A DNA stretch of 64,000 nucleotides from the NCBI GenBank assembly GCA_900473745.1, contig UCMW01000014.1, positions 1 through 64,000 of the forward strand, read 5' to 3'. Source of the DNA: Hyphomicrobiales bacterium (GTDB lineage: Bacteria; Pseudomonadota; Alphaproteobacteria; Rhizobiales; Rhizobiaceae). The position numbers and the translations under genes were made by a program. The notes beneath the pieces are model-generated. The model was not told the origin of the DNA and searched no databases. It saw only the letters and a program-made list of their open reading frames with translations. Positions 1-9,200 of the stretch are shown here, piece by piece (position 1 is the stretch's first letter; every line of letters begins with the position of its first letter).

Positions 1-1257
1 AAGCGTCGCCTTGATCTCGGACACTGCCTCAGATTCCATCTGGCCTACGGTTGCGACCTCTCCATCGGTGATCTTCCAAAGGCGGAAGGGGCCGGTGATG
101 TCGCCGTACTGGTCGAAGCTCACAGGGCCGATGACGCCTTCATATTTGATTGGTTTGCCGTCCTTGAGCAGGCCGAGCGCCTTTTCGAATTCGGCCTTGC
201 CGGCGTAGATCGGGGTGCCTCCGGGTGCTGTGACTTCCGAAATCGCCGTCTTGATCGCGTCCTTGTCGGCCTTGCCAGCCTTGGCGATGGCGAGAGCGAC
301 GATGGCACCGGCATCGTAGGATCGATCGGCTGCCGGGGCTGATGGTTCAATGCCACCGGAGAATTCGGCGTAGTTCGCGTTGAAGTATTCGGTGGAGGCC
401 GTCGGTGTGGTTCCCGACGAAGTGCCATAGGCCTCGTTCAGATATTGTGGGCCCACACTGGCAATGAAATCCTTGGAGTTCATGCCGTCGTTGAACAGGA
501 ATCTCTGCACGCCGCCGCCGGAAATCCAGGCACGGGCGATGGTTGCGCCGTCGACCGGCGTTGATACGAGGTAAAGCGCATCCGGTTCGCCTTCCATGGC
601 AACCGAGGCTTCGGACGAATAGCTCGCCTGTTTCTCATTGTACGGTGTCGTTGAGGTGATAGCTCCGCCGAGCTTGGTGTAGGCGGCGGTGAACTCCTGC
701 ATCAGATTGTTGCCGAAATCGTTGTTGACGTGGATGATGGCGATCTTCTTCATGCCCTGGTCGAGCGCGTATTTGGCTGCCGCCGTTCCCTGCAATGCAT
801 CAGACGTGATGGTGCGGAAGAAGACACCATTGGTCTTGCCTTCGCGGCCGAGTGCCGTCAGCGTCGGGGACGATGATGCCGGAGACACCTGGACGACACC
901 GGCCGGCGCCGTGACCGAGGTCAGGATCGGGATCGAGACCGAGGAAATGATCCCGCCGATGATAACCGGTACCTTCTTGATGTTGACGAGCTGTGTTGCC
1001 TGATCGACGGCCACATTGCCCTGGCTCTGGCTGTCACGCGTGTCCATGACCAGCTTGCAGCCGCCGACGCCGCCCGCCTCGTTGAAGTCACGGAAGGCCA
1101 TTTCGACAGATTTCGCACCGGCCTTGCCATATTCGCCGGCAGGGCCGGTCAGTTCCATGACGACGCCGACGGTGATGTCGCATCCCTGCGCAAAGGCCGG
1201 CGCTGCACCGACAGCAAAACCCGCAAGCATCGTTGAGGCCAGAACCAGGCGTTTCAT
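1..1257 (-). CDS. livK: Branched-chain amino acid-type ABC transporter substrate-binding protein (3' end outside window)
   Basis: Periplasmic ligand-binding subunit of a Liv/HAAT-type importer. The frame opens at 1257 with a classic signal peptide (MKRLVLAS, hydrophobic core, cleavage near AFA-QG at residue 22). It continues with a type I periplasmic fold of the LivK/amide-binding family (GVVMELTGPAGEYGKAG near residue 30). The frame is open to base 1, giving 419 codons with no stop, so the C-terminus is missing. It lies 19 bases after an aldo/keto reductase gene in the same leftward operon. Its permease and ATPase partners (livGFHM) are on the divergent arm from 3497. The ligand is not evident; amino acids, amides or urea derivatives are all possible for this family. 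Confidence 0.88.
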   Translation of the reverse strand, partial: MKRLVLASTMLAGFAVGAAPAFAQGCDITVGVVMELTGPAGEYGKAGAKSVEMAFRDFNEAGGVGGCKLVMDTRDSQSQGNVAVDQATQLVNIKKVPVIIGGIISSVSIPILTSVTAPAGVVQVSPASSSPTLTALGREGKTNGVFFRTITSDALQGTAAAKYALDQGMKKIAIIHVNNDFGNNLMQEFTAAYTKLGGAITSTTPYNEKQASYSSEASVAMEGEPDALYLVSTPVDGATIARAWISGGGVQRFLFNDGMNSKDFIASVGPQYLNEAYGTSSGTTPTASTEYFNANYAEFSGGIEPSAPAADRSYDAGAIVALAIAKAGKADKDAIKTAISEVTAPGGTPIYAGKAEFEKALGLLKDGKPIKYEGVIGPVSFDQYGDITGPFRLWKITDGEVATVGQMESEAVSEIKATL

Positions 1258-1276
1258 CTGATTTCCCTTTTTCATG

Positions 1277-2323
1277 TCATTCCCCTTTGTTGAGATTATA
1301 TTTCATGATGCTGCCGTGACGCCCGGTGCGGTCGCGCTCGAGCGTATAGACATCGCCTTCCAACTCGTGTGCTCCGGCCATGGTGGCCTCGATTTCCGCA
1401 AGGTCGACGTTTGAGAGGACGACATTGGAGATGGCGAGGTTGGAGGCGAGGTGATCGCGATTGCGTGCGCCGACAATGACCGCGGTGACACCGGGCCGAC
1501 GGAGCATGGCGGCGCTGGCAATCGTTGCGATGTCGGTTGTATGGCGGTCCGCCACCTTGCGAAGCGTCTCAAGCAGTGCCTGGAAAAGATCCCAGCCTCC
1601 GAGATCGTCGATGATCAGCTTGTACTTGGTCAGCGAGCGGTTCTCGAGCGGATGCTCCGGTTCGGCCTTGCCCAGCCAGCGGTCGGAGAGGAAACCGCCG
1701 GCGACCGTGCCATAGCAGAACAGCGCGAAGTCGTGGCGGGCTGCGAGTTCGACCATCCGCTTTTCCGGGCGCCAATCGAGCAACGAATATTGCAGCTGCA
1801 GCGAGGTCAGCGGGATCCCGCCATCGAGGATCGCCGTGACATGGTCGCTGTCGAAATTCGTGGCACTGATCTTGTCGATCCGCCCATCTTGCTGGAGCTC
1901 CTTCAGCCAGCCGAGCGTGTCGAGCCAGGCCGGCATCTCGTAGTCCCACCAGTGAAACTGGACGAGATCCAGGCGCTCCATGGCGAGCCGCTTGCGCGAC
2001 GTGTCAATCACGCCTTCCACATAGGCCTTGGTGATCGTCGGCAGGACGCCGAGATCGGGCACGAACTTGGTATGGACGCGAATGCGATCGAGTGCTGACT
2101 GCCCACGGAGATCGCGATAACGCAGCCGGAAACGCCCGATCAGATCTTCCACGCCAGTGTAAATGTCAGCGCAGTCGAAGGTGGTGATGCCGGCATCAGC
2201 AAAGGCCAGCATGTCTTCGATGGCCGTCTCCTCATCAATGGCGCCATGGCCACCGGCAAGCTGCCATCCGCCGCGAATGACGCGGGAGATTTCGTAACCG
2301 GGGGCGATGGAGATGCGCTGCAT
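1277..2323 (-). CDS. Aldo/keto reductase
   Basis: NAD(P)H-dependent oxidoreductase of the aldo/keto reductase superfamily, 348 residues from an ATG at 2323 (MQRISIAPGYEI). A longer frame exists upstream but overlaps the preceding gene. The tetrad is readable: Asp and Tyr in FDCADIYTG, Lys in HTKFVPD, His in VQFHWWDYE. The end carries the cofactor-binding VIVGARNRDHL block. It is a paralogue of the reductase half of the fusion at 6936-8396, sharing FHWW...PAWLD and xTNFDxxH segments. It sits between the TIGR04076-type gene and the livK-type gene, so it probably acts on whatever the transporter imports. Its substrate is unknown. Confidence 0.85.
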   Translation of the reverse strand: MQRISIAPGYEISRVIRGGWQLAGGHGAIDEETAIEDMLAFADAGITTFDCADIYTGVEDLIGRFRLRYRDLRGQSALDRIRVHTKFVPDLGVLPTITKAYVEGVIDTSRKRLAMERLDLVQFHWWDYEMPAWLDTLGWLKELQQDGRIDKISATNFDSDHVTAILDGGIPLTSLQLQYSLLDWRPEKRMVELAARHDFALFCYGTVAGGFLSDRWLGKAEPEHPLENRSLTKYKLIIDDLGGWDLFQALLETLRKVADRHTTDIATIASAAMLRRPGVTAVIVGARNRDHLASNLAISNVVLSNVDLAEIEATMAGAHELEGDVYTLERDRTGRHGSIMKYNLNKGE

Positions 2324-2324
2324 G

Positions 2325-2675
2325 TTACTCTTTTCCTTCGAGGGGCACGGCTGTCGTGGCGGCATGGCTGAAACGGCGAAGGCCGGTGCGCCGAATTCGC
2401 AATCGGGTGGAGCAGTTCGGATCCGGACAGGCGATGTCCGCATCCGTGGTCATCCAGTCATGCGCATGGGTCGGGCGCTGCTTGGCGGCGAGAAGGGGAA
2501 GCACGGAGGCGAGGGAGTAGATCGACAGTCCCTGTCCCGGCGGAAGATAGAGCATCTCACCCTGAAGCTCGAAATAGTCGCCGGGCTTGGCGCCGCAGTA
2601 GACGGCGCCATTTTCAGGGATCACCACCTCGACACGCAGGTCAAAGAGCTCGAATGTGTCGTCTGTGCCGCTCAT
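2325..2675 (-). CDS. TIGR04076-type small conserved protein
   Basis: A 116-residue soluble protein starting at 2675 behind an AGGGAAGG-like ribosome site. The N-terminal half (FELFDLRVEVV...CGAKPGDYFELQGEMLYLPPG) and a Cys pair near the middle (DADIACPDPNC) resemble the small TIGR04076 family often found beside oxidoreductases and transporters. No catalytic motif is assigned for that family. Its stop lies one base from the aldo/keto reductase start and its start is 12 bases after the GntR gene, so it is part of one leftward transcript. The family call rests on remembered pattern, not a search. Confidence 0.6.
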   Translation of the reverse strand: MSGTDDTFELFDLRVEVVIPENGAVYCGAKPGDYFELQGEMLYLPPGQGLSIYSLASVLPLLAAKQRPTHAHDWMTTDADIACPDPNCSTRLRIRRTGLRRFSHAATTAVPLEGKE

Positions 2676-2687
2676 CGATGCCTTCCC

Positions 2688-3401
2688 TCACGCCGCTTCT
2701 TCGCCGGCGTCGAGACGCCCTCGCACGAGATCGAACGAGCGGCCGATGTCATTGGAAAGCGCGTTGACCGCGGCCTCTTCATCGCGCGCTTCAAGGGCTT
2801 CGATGAGTGTCCAATGGTGGTTCGTTGCGGCAAGGCCGCCTTGTTCGTCGTGGATATGGGCGGCGGCGCGGACCACCGGACCAGACTGAAGCCAGAGGCT
2901 TTCGACCATCGGGATCAACACATGCGAGGAGGCGGCGCGATAGATATGAAAATGGAAGCGATGGTTGATTTCAGAGGTGACCGGGCCGACGTCCTGGCCA
3001 TGGCGCTCGAAAGCCGCCTCGCAATCCCGGTTGATCTGTTTGAGGCTTTCGATGTCTTCCGCCGTCAGTCGATGACAAGCGAGCGCCACCAGACGCCCCT
3101 CGATCAGGATGCGGGCACGTTCCAGGTCGTCGAGGCGGTCGCGGGTGATCAGCGGCACGCGCACGGAGCGATTGGGCAGGGCTTCCAGCGCCTGTTCGGA
3201 GACGAGCCGGCCCAGTGCTTCCCGCACCGGCATGGTACTCGTCTTCAGGCGATCTGCCATGTCGACGATCCGCAGGATGTCGCCTGCGGCGAAGCCGCCA
3301 TTGATCAATGTTCGGCGCAGCTGGTCATAGACGCGGTCCTGCAAAGTCTCTCGACCGACAGGCGTGAGGAAGTCGTCCGATTGGCCAATCGTGTCCGCCA
3401 T
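2688..3401 (-). CDS. GntR-family transcriptional regulator (FCD domain)
   Basis: A 237-residue regulator with an N-terminal winged helix (QDRVYDQLRRTLINGGFAAGDIL, then the LKTSTMPVREALGRLVSEQAL recognition region, residues about 20-85). An all-helical FCD effector domain follows, with metal/ligand-type His residues (INHRFHFHIYRAA and NHHWTLIEAL). It starts at 3401 behind GGAGGCGGG. It heads the leftward operon with the TIGR04076, reductase and livK-type genes and is divergent from livG. It is therefore the probable local regulator of both arms, responding to a small carboxylate or related ligand. Confidence 0.88.
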   Translation of the reverse strand: MADTIGQSDDFLTPVGRETLQDRVYDQLRRTLINGGFAAGDILRIVDMADRLKTSTMPVREALGRLVSEQALEALPNRSVRVPLITRDRLDDLERARILIEGRLVALACHRLTAEDIESLKQINRDCEAAFERHGQDVGPVTSEINHRFHFHIYRAASSHVLIPMVESLWLQSGPVVRAAAHIHDEQGGLAATNHHWTLIEALEARDEEAAVNALSNDIGRSFDLVRGRLDAGEEAA

Positions 3402-3452
3402 CCCGCCTCCAAGCCTCCCGGAAATATCGGTTGATTTTCGCGTCCGCGTAAA

Positions 3453-3477
3453 GTTTGATCAAACATCACGGATCAAA
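3453..3477. promoter_or_regulatory. Candidate operator in the GntR/livG divergent region
   Basis: A perfect 12-bp palindrome GTTTGATCAAAC (3453-3464) is followed 14 bases on by a second GATCAAA element (3471-3477). It lies in the short gap between the divergent GntR gene and livG, where an autoregulator would bind. The positions are seen directly; the role as a GntR operator is inference. Confidence 0.4.
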
Positions 3478-3496
3478 TCAAGGCTCATTTTTGAAG

Positions 3497-4309
3497 ATGG
3501 CTGCCGCGCATTCCCAACCATCACTGTCGTTTCAGAGTGCCGCAGCACCGCCTGCCATCGAAGCACAGCATCTGACGAAGCGTTTCGATGGGCTGACCGT
3601 GGTCTCCGACATGTCGCTTCAGCTCGCACGGGGCGAGATCCTGGGCCTGATCGGCCCGAATGGTGCGGGTAAGACCACCATGTTCAATCTGCTGGCGGGC
3701 AGCCTCAAGCCCAGTTCTGGCAAGATCTGGGTCGAGGGGCGTGAAGTCTCGAACCAGGCGCCGGAGCAGCGCATCGTCCATGGGGTCGCACGGACCTTTC
3801 AGATCCCGCGCCCTTTCCTGGAAATGAGCGTGCTCGAGAACCTGCTGGTCGGCGCGCAAAAGCAGACAGGCGAGCGGCTGTTTGCCAATTTCCTCAAAGC
3901 TGGTCAGGTGCGCCGCGAAGAGAAGGCCGCACTTGAGAAAGCGCATGCGATCCTGGAGTTTGTCACGCTGTCGCGGCTGGCCCACGAACCCGCTCGCGTG
4001 CTTTCGGGCGGGCAGCGCAAGCTTCTGGAACTCGCGCGCGTGCTCATGGCCGACCCGCAGGTGATCTTGCTCGATGAGCCGGCCGCAGGGGTGAACCCGG
4101 CTTTGCTCGAAGTGATCATGGAGCGGGTGGTGGCGTTGAACGCGGAGGGTAAGTCCATTCTCCTCATCGAACACAACATGGACATGGTATCGAGGCTGTG
4201 CTCCCGCGTCGTGGCCATGGCGCTCGGCAAGCTGCTTGCGGAGGGAGCGCCGGCTGATGTGGCCGCTGATCCTGCTGTCATCGAAGCCTATCTTGGCGGT
4301 GGTACATGA
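3497..4309 (+). CDS. livG: Branched-chain amino acid-type ABC transporter ATP-binding protein LivG
   Basis: One of two nucleotide-binding subunits of the Liv-type importer. It shows Walker A GPNGAGKT, the LivG-specific stretch VARTFQIPRPFLEMSVLENLLVGA, signature LSGGQRK and Walker B VILLDEPAAGVNP, then the switch His in LLIEHNMDMV. The start is uncertain. An in-frame TTG at 3455 lies inside the palindrome and lacks a ribosome site; the ATG at 3497 (MAAAHSQPS) gives the more usual length of 270 residues, though its ribosome site is weak. The gene ends in an ATGA overlap with livF. Confidence 0.88.
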   Translation: MAAAHSQPSLSFQSAAAPPAIEAQHLTKRFDGLTVVSDMSLQLARGEILGLIGPNGAGKTTMFNLLAGSLKPSSGKIWVEGREVSNQAPEQRIVHGVARTFQIPRPFLEMSVLENLLVGAQKQTGERLFANFLKAGQVRREEKAALEKAHAILEFVTLSRLAHEPARVLSGGQRKLLELARVLMADPQVILLDEPAAGVNPALLEVIMERVVALNAEGKSILLIEHNMDMVSRLCSRVVAMALGKLLAEGAPADVAADPAVIEAYLGGGT

Positions 4310-5052
4310 TCGATCCGGTTCTCAACACCTCGGCTCTGGTTGCGGGCTACGAGCCGGACCTTCCCATCGTTCGCGGCGTCGATTTTTCCGTCGCACAAGG
4401 CGAACTCGTCATCCTCCTGGGTCCGAACGGCGCTGGCAAATCCACCTTCGTCAAGGCGATTGCCGGCATGGTGCCGGTGCATTCGGGTCGAGTTCATCTT
4501 GCCGGTCGCGACATCACGGATGTCGCTCCGCATCGCAAACTGGCCGAAGGTCTGGCCTTCGTGCCACAGACGGAGAATGTCTTTGCCAGCATGAGCATTC
4601 TGGAAAACCTCCAGATCGCCGTGGCTCTGCTGCCGAAATCGCAACGCAACCTCGCCATCGAGACGATGCTGACCCGCTTTCCGGATCTCGCCGTCAAGCC
4701 GAAGCGCCTGGCCGGCGCGCTCTCCGGCGGGCAGCGGCAGATGCTGGCAGTGGCGCGCGCCCTTGCCCTCAATCCGCCGGTACTGATCCTCGACGAACCA
4801 TCCGCCGGCCTTTCGCCAAAGATCGTCGGCGAGGTCTTTTCCATGCTCAAGCGCATCAATGGCGAGGGCGTGACGATCGTGCTGGTCGAGCAGAACGTCA
4901 AGGCGGCCATGGCGATTGCCGACCGCGCCGTCATTCTGGCTGAAGGGCAGATCCGCCACGAGGGGACGCCTGCCGATCTCGCCGATGATCCACTCATCGG
5001 AAAGATCTATCTCGGCACAACCGGGCGCGCAGCCAATGAGGTTGCGCCATGA
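4306..5052 (+). CDS. livF: Branched-chain amino acid-type ABC transporter ATP-binding protein LivF
   Basis: Second ATPase of the importer, 248 residues. Walker A GPNGAGKS is near residue 35. The LivF-typical FVPQTENVFASMSILENL Q-loop region, signature LSGGQRQ, Walker B VLILDEPSAGLSP and the short C-terminal tail IGKIYLG are all present. Start and stop overlap neighbours by four bases, livG upstream and livH downstream, showing translational coupling. Confidence 0.92.
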   Translation: MIDPVLNTSALVAGYEPDLPIVRGVDFSVAQGELVILLGPNGAGKSTFVKAIAGMVPVHSGRVHLAGRDITDVAPHRKLAEGLAFVPQTENVFASMSILENLQIAVALLPKSQRNLAIETMLTRFPDLAVKPKRLAGALSGGQRQMLAVARALALNPPVLILDEPSAGLSPKIVGEVFSMLKRINGEGVTIVLVEQNVKAAMAIADRAVILAEGQIRHEGTPADLADDPLIGKIYLGTTGRAANEVAP

Positions 5053-5960
5053 ACCCACAGTTCCTGATGGATGGACTGATTGCTGGCGCGATCATTGGCC
5101 TCGGCGCGGTCGGCGTGACGCTCACCTATTCGATCCTGCGCTTTTCCAATTTTGCGCATGGCGAGCTACTTTCCTGGGGTGCCTATCTCGCACTCGGCAT
5201 CAGCAGTGCGCTTGGCGTATTGACAGCAGGGCTGACCACGCCGATTGGGCCATTCTCCTTCGGTTGGTCGCTTCCGATTGCAGCGGTGCTCGCTATCGCA
5301 TTGACGGGGTTCCTGGCGCTTGCCGTCGATGCCGCGCTGTTTTCCAGCTTCCGCCGACGCGGCAGCGCCATCATCATCATGGTCATGGCAAGCTTCGGTG
5401 CGTCGCTTGCGCTGCGCAGCCTGCTCGAATTCCTGTTCACCTCGAAGCCCGCCTATTTCAGTCAGGCGCTGCAGATTGCCATGAAGCTGGGGCTGGGTCT
5501 CAGAGCCACGCCCGACCAGTTGGCCATGCTGGCTGTCGCGCTGGTCTCCGTGATCATCGTTCATCTCGTCATGACGCGCACGGATATCGGCCGGGCCATG
5601 CGCGCAGTCAGCGAAAACCCAGGCCTTGCCGGTATCGCCGGTATCGATGTCCGCCGCGTCATCCGAACCGCCTGGTTTCTGGGGGCCGCGCTCGGCTGCA
5701 TCGCCGGCATCATGAGCGGCCTGATCATCCAGATCCGTCCCTATCTCGGGCATGACCTTCTGCTGCCCCTCTTTGCGGCCGCCATTCTCGGCGGTATCGG
5801 TTCGGTGCCGGGCGCCATGATTGCCGGCCTGTTCATCGGCCTTTCGGAAGCTTTCACGGTCCAGCTCATCGGGGCCGAATGGCGGGCGGCGGTGTCGTTT
5901 GCCATCCTGATTGCGGTTCTTCTCGTCCGCCCCCGCGGCCTGTTCGGAAAAGCGACATGA
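5049..5960 (+). CDS. livH: Branched-chain amino acid-type ABC transporter permease LivH
   Basis: A 303-residue inner-membrane permease with about eight hydrophobic segments. It has the LivH landmark FSNFAHGELLSWGAYLAL near residue 33 and the EAA-like loop around MRAVSENPGLAGIAGID, followed by AAILGGIGSVPGAMIAGLFIG. It pairs with LivM to form the channel. It is coupled to livF and livM by four-base overlaps. Confidence 0.92.
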   Translation: MNPQFLMDGLIAGAIIGLGAVGVTLTYSILRFSNFAHGELLSWGAYLALGISSALGVLTAGLTTPIGPFSFGWSLPIAAVLAIALTGFLALAVDAALFSSFRRRGSAIIIMVMASFGASLALRSLLEFLFTSKPAYFSQALQIAMKLGLGLRATPDQLAMLAVALVSVIIVHLVMTRTDIGRAMRAVSENPGLAGIAGIDVRRVIRTAWFLGAALGCIAGIMSGLIIQIRPYLGHDLLLPLFAAAILGGIGSVPGAMIAGLFIGLSEAFTVQLIGAEWRAAVSFAILIAVLLVRPRGLFGKAT

Positions 5961-6916
5961 GCATCGATCTTATCGCCTATGGCGCCTTCTTCCTCACCAT
6001 GGCCTTCACCTATGCGATCATCTGCCTGGGGCTGAATGTTCAATGGGGCATGACGGGACTGTTCAATGTCGGCATCGCCGCATTCGTCGCGGTCGGTGCC
6101 TACACCTCGGCGATCCTGGCGACGCCGGACACGGCAGAGCGCTTCGGCGGCTTCGGCATGCCGATTGCCGTTGGGTGGCTGGGGGCTGCGATCGTCTCAG
6201 GCGCGCTGTCCTGGGCTGTCGGCGCGCTGACGATCCGGCTCAGATCCGACTACCTTGCTATCGCGACCTTTGGCGTCGCCGTCACCGTCCAGCTCTGCAT
6301 GCTCAACCTGCAAAGCGTGACCGGCGGGGCCTTCGGAATCGGCTTCATTCCGCGCCCTTTCGCTGATCTGCAGGGCAATGCGCTGCTGTTCAGTCTCGCC
6401 AATTGCGCTCTCATGGGCCTTGTCGTGCTGGTCCTCTATCTCGGGCTGCAGCATCTGTCGCGCAGCCCATGGGGCCGCGTCTTGCGCGCGATTCGCGAAG
6501 ATGAAGTGGCCGCCCAGGCGCTTGGCAAACGGCCTGTCCGCTTTCGCTTGCAGGCCTTCACCGTCGGTGGCGCCATCATGGGCCTTGCCGGAGCCGCCCA
6601 GGCACATTTCATCGGCTTTATCGCGCCCGACAACTATATGCCGGTCCTCACCTTCCAGGTCTGGGCCATGTTGATCGTCGGCGGTTCAGGCAACAATCGC
6701 GGAGCCATTGCCGGCGCCATTCTCGTCTGGGGGCTCTGGGCTCTCACGGCGGCCGCCGTCTCCGCCTTTGTACCGCCCGAGGAACAGGCGCGGGCCGCCG
6801 CCTTGCAGATCGTCGCGATCGGCGTTGGGCTCTGCCTCATGCTCCTGCTGCGCCCGCGCGGTCTGTTCGGCGAGGTGAGCCCGCTTGCGCGTCTGAGCCG
6901 CAACAAACAATCCTGA
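5957..6916 (+). CDS. livM: Branched-chain amino acid-type ABC transporter permease LivM
   Basis: Second permease, 319 residues from the ATG at 5957 that overlaps the livH stop. It shows the LivM signature GLNVQWGMTGLFNVGIAAFVAVGAY, the cytoplasmic loop LRAIREDEVAAQALGKRPVRFRLQAF and the terminal LLRPRGLFGE. The transporter arm then continues into the AKR-Rid fusion 19 bases downstream. Confidence 0.92.
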   Translation: MSIDLIAYGAFFLTMAFTYAIICLGLNVQWGMTGLFNVGIAAFVAVGAYTSAILATPDTAERFGGFGMPIAVGWLGAAIVSGALSWAVGALTIRLRSDYLAIATFGVAVTVQLCMLNLQSVTGGAFGIGFIPRPFADLQGNALLFSLANCALMGLVVLVLYLGLQHLSRSPWGRVLRAIREDEVAAQALGKRPVRFRLQAFTVGGAIMGLAGAAQAHFIGFIAPDNYMPVLTFQVWAMLIVGGSGNNRGAIAGAILVWGLWALTAAAVSAFVPPEEQARAAALQIVAIGVGLCLMLLLRPRGLFGEVSPLARLSRNKQS

Positions 6917-6935
6917 CCATCGAGGAATGATCTCC

Positions 6936-8396
6936 GTGTCCCAGCATCCCGAACGCATCAAGCTCACCCCGGACCTGTCGATCAGCCGCCTCGTCTGCGG
7001 CCTCTGGCAGGTTGCCGATATCGAAAAGAATGGTGACACAGTCGATCCGGAGCAGGGGGCCGATGCCCTTCAGGCCTATGCGGAGGCCGGGTTCGACAGT
7101 TTCGACATGGCCGATCATTACGGGTCGGCGGAGATCATCACCGGCCATCTCCTGAAGCGCTATGCCGCTGGCGAGAAGCGACCGGTGGCATTCACCAAAT
7201 GGTGCCCTGAGCCTGGTCCGATGAGCCGCGATGTGGTGCGCCGGGGAGTGGAGGACAGGCTTGTCCGCCTTGGCGTCGACAAGGTCGATCTTCTGCAGTT
7301 CCATTGGTGGACCTTTGAACACCCGGCCTGGCTCGATGCCCTGCATGAAATGCAGGCGATGAAGGAGGAGGGCCTGATCGGCGCTCTCGGCCTCACCAAT
7401 TTCGATGCAGCCCATCTCAATCTTGCACTGTCAGACGGGATCGAGATTGCCAGCAATCAGGTCTCTTTCTCCTTGATCGACAGGCGCGCTGCTGGCGATT
7501 TGTCCTCCCTTTGCCTCAAGCGTGGTGTGAAGCTTCTGGCCTATGGCACGCTCTGCGGCGGCTTCCTGTCGGAGAAGTGGCTTGGCCAGCCGGAGCCCGC
7601 GTCGATCCCCGACTGGAGCCGCTCCAAATATAAGCGCTTCATAGATACCGCCGGCGGATGGAGCGTCTATCAGGGTATTCTCCGGGCGGCATCCACCATC
7701 GCCCGCAAGCACGGGGTCTCGATTTCGAATGTGGCGAGCCGCTGGGTCCTTGAACATCCGGCCGTTGCGGCCACCATCATTGGAGCAAGACTGGGTGAAA
7801 ACGAGCATCGCAACGACAATCTGAAGGTTTTTACCTTTGAACTGGATGCGGATGATCAGGCTCTGATCGAAAGCGCCTTTTCAGAGAGCACACCCATTCC
7901 GGGCGATTGCGGTGATGAGTATCGCAAGCCGCCCTTCCTGACGGCATCTGGCGACCTCAGTCATCACCTCGATGCGATCCCGTCCGTCTACACGGCGGTT
8001 TCGGTGCCGGGGCGCGAGGATCGCATGCGGGTTTCCTCTAGCAGCATCTGGGAACCGCTGGCCGGTTACAGCCGGGCTGTGCGGATCGGTGACCGTATCC
8101 TGGTATCGGGCACGACAGCGACCCACGGTACCGATCGTTGCGCGGCGCCTGGCGACCCCGGAGCTCAGGCGACCTATATTCTCGATAAGATTGCCGCTTC
8201 CATCTCCGCGCTGGGCGGACGCATGGAGGATGTGATCCGCACACGTGTCTATCTCAAGGATGCAGCACAATGGGAGCCTGTCTCGCGTGCGCATGGCCGC
8301 GTGTTCTGCGAGGTGCTTCCGGCGAATACCTTGATCGAAGCCGGTGCCCTTGTCGGCGACTACGAAGTCGAGATTGAAGCGGAAGCCGTGCTCTAG
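6936..8396 (+). CDS. Aldo/keto reductase - Rid (YjgF/YER057c) domain fusion protein
   Basis: A 486-residue two-domain protein. Residues about 1-340 are an aldo/keto reductase with its tetrad intact: Asp/Tyr in FDMADHYG, Lys in AFTKWCPE, His in LQFHWWTFE. Residues about 350-486 form a Rid-like domain (AVRIGDRILVSGTTATH...DVIRTRVYLKD...VEIEAEAV). The Arg that RidA uses at its carboxylate-binding loop (PAR) is Asn here (LPANTLIEAG), as in the non-deaminase Rid subgroups. I prefer GTG at 6936 because GAGGA at 6922 is nine bases upstream of it; the ATG at 6927 touches that site. The gene follows livM and is a paralogue of the reductase at 1277-2323. The substrate is unknown. Confidence 0.85.
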   Translation: MSQHPERIKLTPDLSISRLVCGLWQVADIEKNGDTVDPEQGADALQAYAEAGFDSFDMADHYGSAEIITGHLLKRYAAGEKRPVAFTKWCPEPGPMSRDVVRRGVEDRLVRLGVDKVDLLQFHWWTFEHPAWLDALHEMQAMKEEGLIGALGLTNFDAAHLNLALSDGIEIASNQVSFSLIDRRAAGDLSSLCLKRGVKLLAYGTLCGGFLSEKWLGQPEPASIPDWSRSKYKRFIDTAGGWSVYQGILRAASTIARKHGVSISNVASRWVLEHPAVAATIIGARLGENEHRNDNLKVFTFELDADDQALIESAFSESTPIPGDCGDEYRKPPFLTASGDLSHHLDAIPSVYTAVSVPGREDRMRVSSSSIWEPLAGYSRAVRIGDRILVSGTTATHGTDRCAAPGDPGAQATYILDKIAASISALGGRMEDVIRTRVYLKDAAQWEPVSRAHGRVFCEVLPANTLIEAGALVGDYEVEIEAEAVL

Positions 8397-8646
8397 GTCG
8401 AGGCGTCGACAAACGAGGCGCAAAGGCACGAGGAAGCTTTCGCAACGTCTCGCTCTCTTCCCTCATAAGTCCGCAAGCCTCTCGCAACCGCTCAAGATGC
8501 TGATGCGCAGTCGTCCGAAGCCGGAGAGCTGGGCAACCTTGATCGTCTTGCCAGCTGATGGTGGAGAGCGCCGATGGCGACGTGTTGTCTCCGCGTTTTC
8601 TCCCCATCGGATTTGTGCACCCCAAGAACATGGCGGGTAGGTCGGC

Positions 8647-9171
8647 CTAGTCGGCGAGCGGCACGGTTGCTTCCAGTGCCCAGGGACCGCCCAGATATCT
8701 CCAGAGATCAAGACCCGTGATCGTGATGTCATGAGGATGGAAACAGCCGAGCAATTCACCATGCAGCCTGTGCGCGTCCGCCTGGGAGACCTTGTTCTGG
8801 ACCGTGATGTGGGGACGCCATGTCTGCATATCCTGGGAACCAAGCCAGTGAACGAAATCTCGGTGCAGGCTGTGTCGGACTGCGCTCAGGTCAGGGCTTT
8901 CAACCGTAAAGGCGACACCGCCTCCCAGATTACGCAGGCCGTTCACCTTGGCTGAGATCGCACCTTTCCCCGCTGCGACATGCCAGAGGCGTTCGAGGAT
9001 CCTGTCTACATACTCTCCGGGCAGCCGATAATACACTGTCAGATGCGCCCGCAGAAAGTTTCGTTCCGGAGGGAAATGCGCCTGGCGCAGCAGATCCAAG
9101 GGGACAAGATCATGCTCCGCAATGCGGGCTGTCAGAATCATTGGATGTCGTGTCTTCACATCAGACCTCAA
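8647..9171 (-). CDS. 2H phosphoesterase / 2'-5' RNA ligase-like protein
   Basis: A 174-residue protein with the two HxT/S motifs that define the LigT-like 2H phosphoesterases: AHLTVYY near residue 42 and PHITVQNK near residue 120. Family members open cyclic phosphates or 2'-5' linked RNA or nucleotides. It starts at 9171, 29 bases after the exonuclease gene, as the third gene of a leftward dinB-exonuclease-2H group. The actual substrate cannot be read from the sequence. Confidence 0.78.
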   Translation of the reverse strand: MRSDVKTRHPMILTARIAEHDLVPLDLLRQAHFPPERNFLRAHLTVYYRLPGEYVDRILERLWHVAAGKGAISAKVNGLRNLGGGVAFTVESPDLSAVRHSLHRDFVHWLGSQDMQTWRPHITVQNKVSQADAHRLHGELLGCFHPHDITITGLDLWRYLGGPWALEATVPLAD

Positions 9172-9200
9172 GCCTCGTTGCCCGGGGGGAGTCGGGTCGA

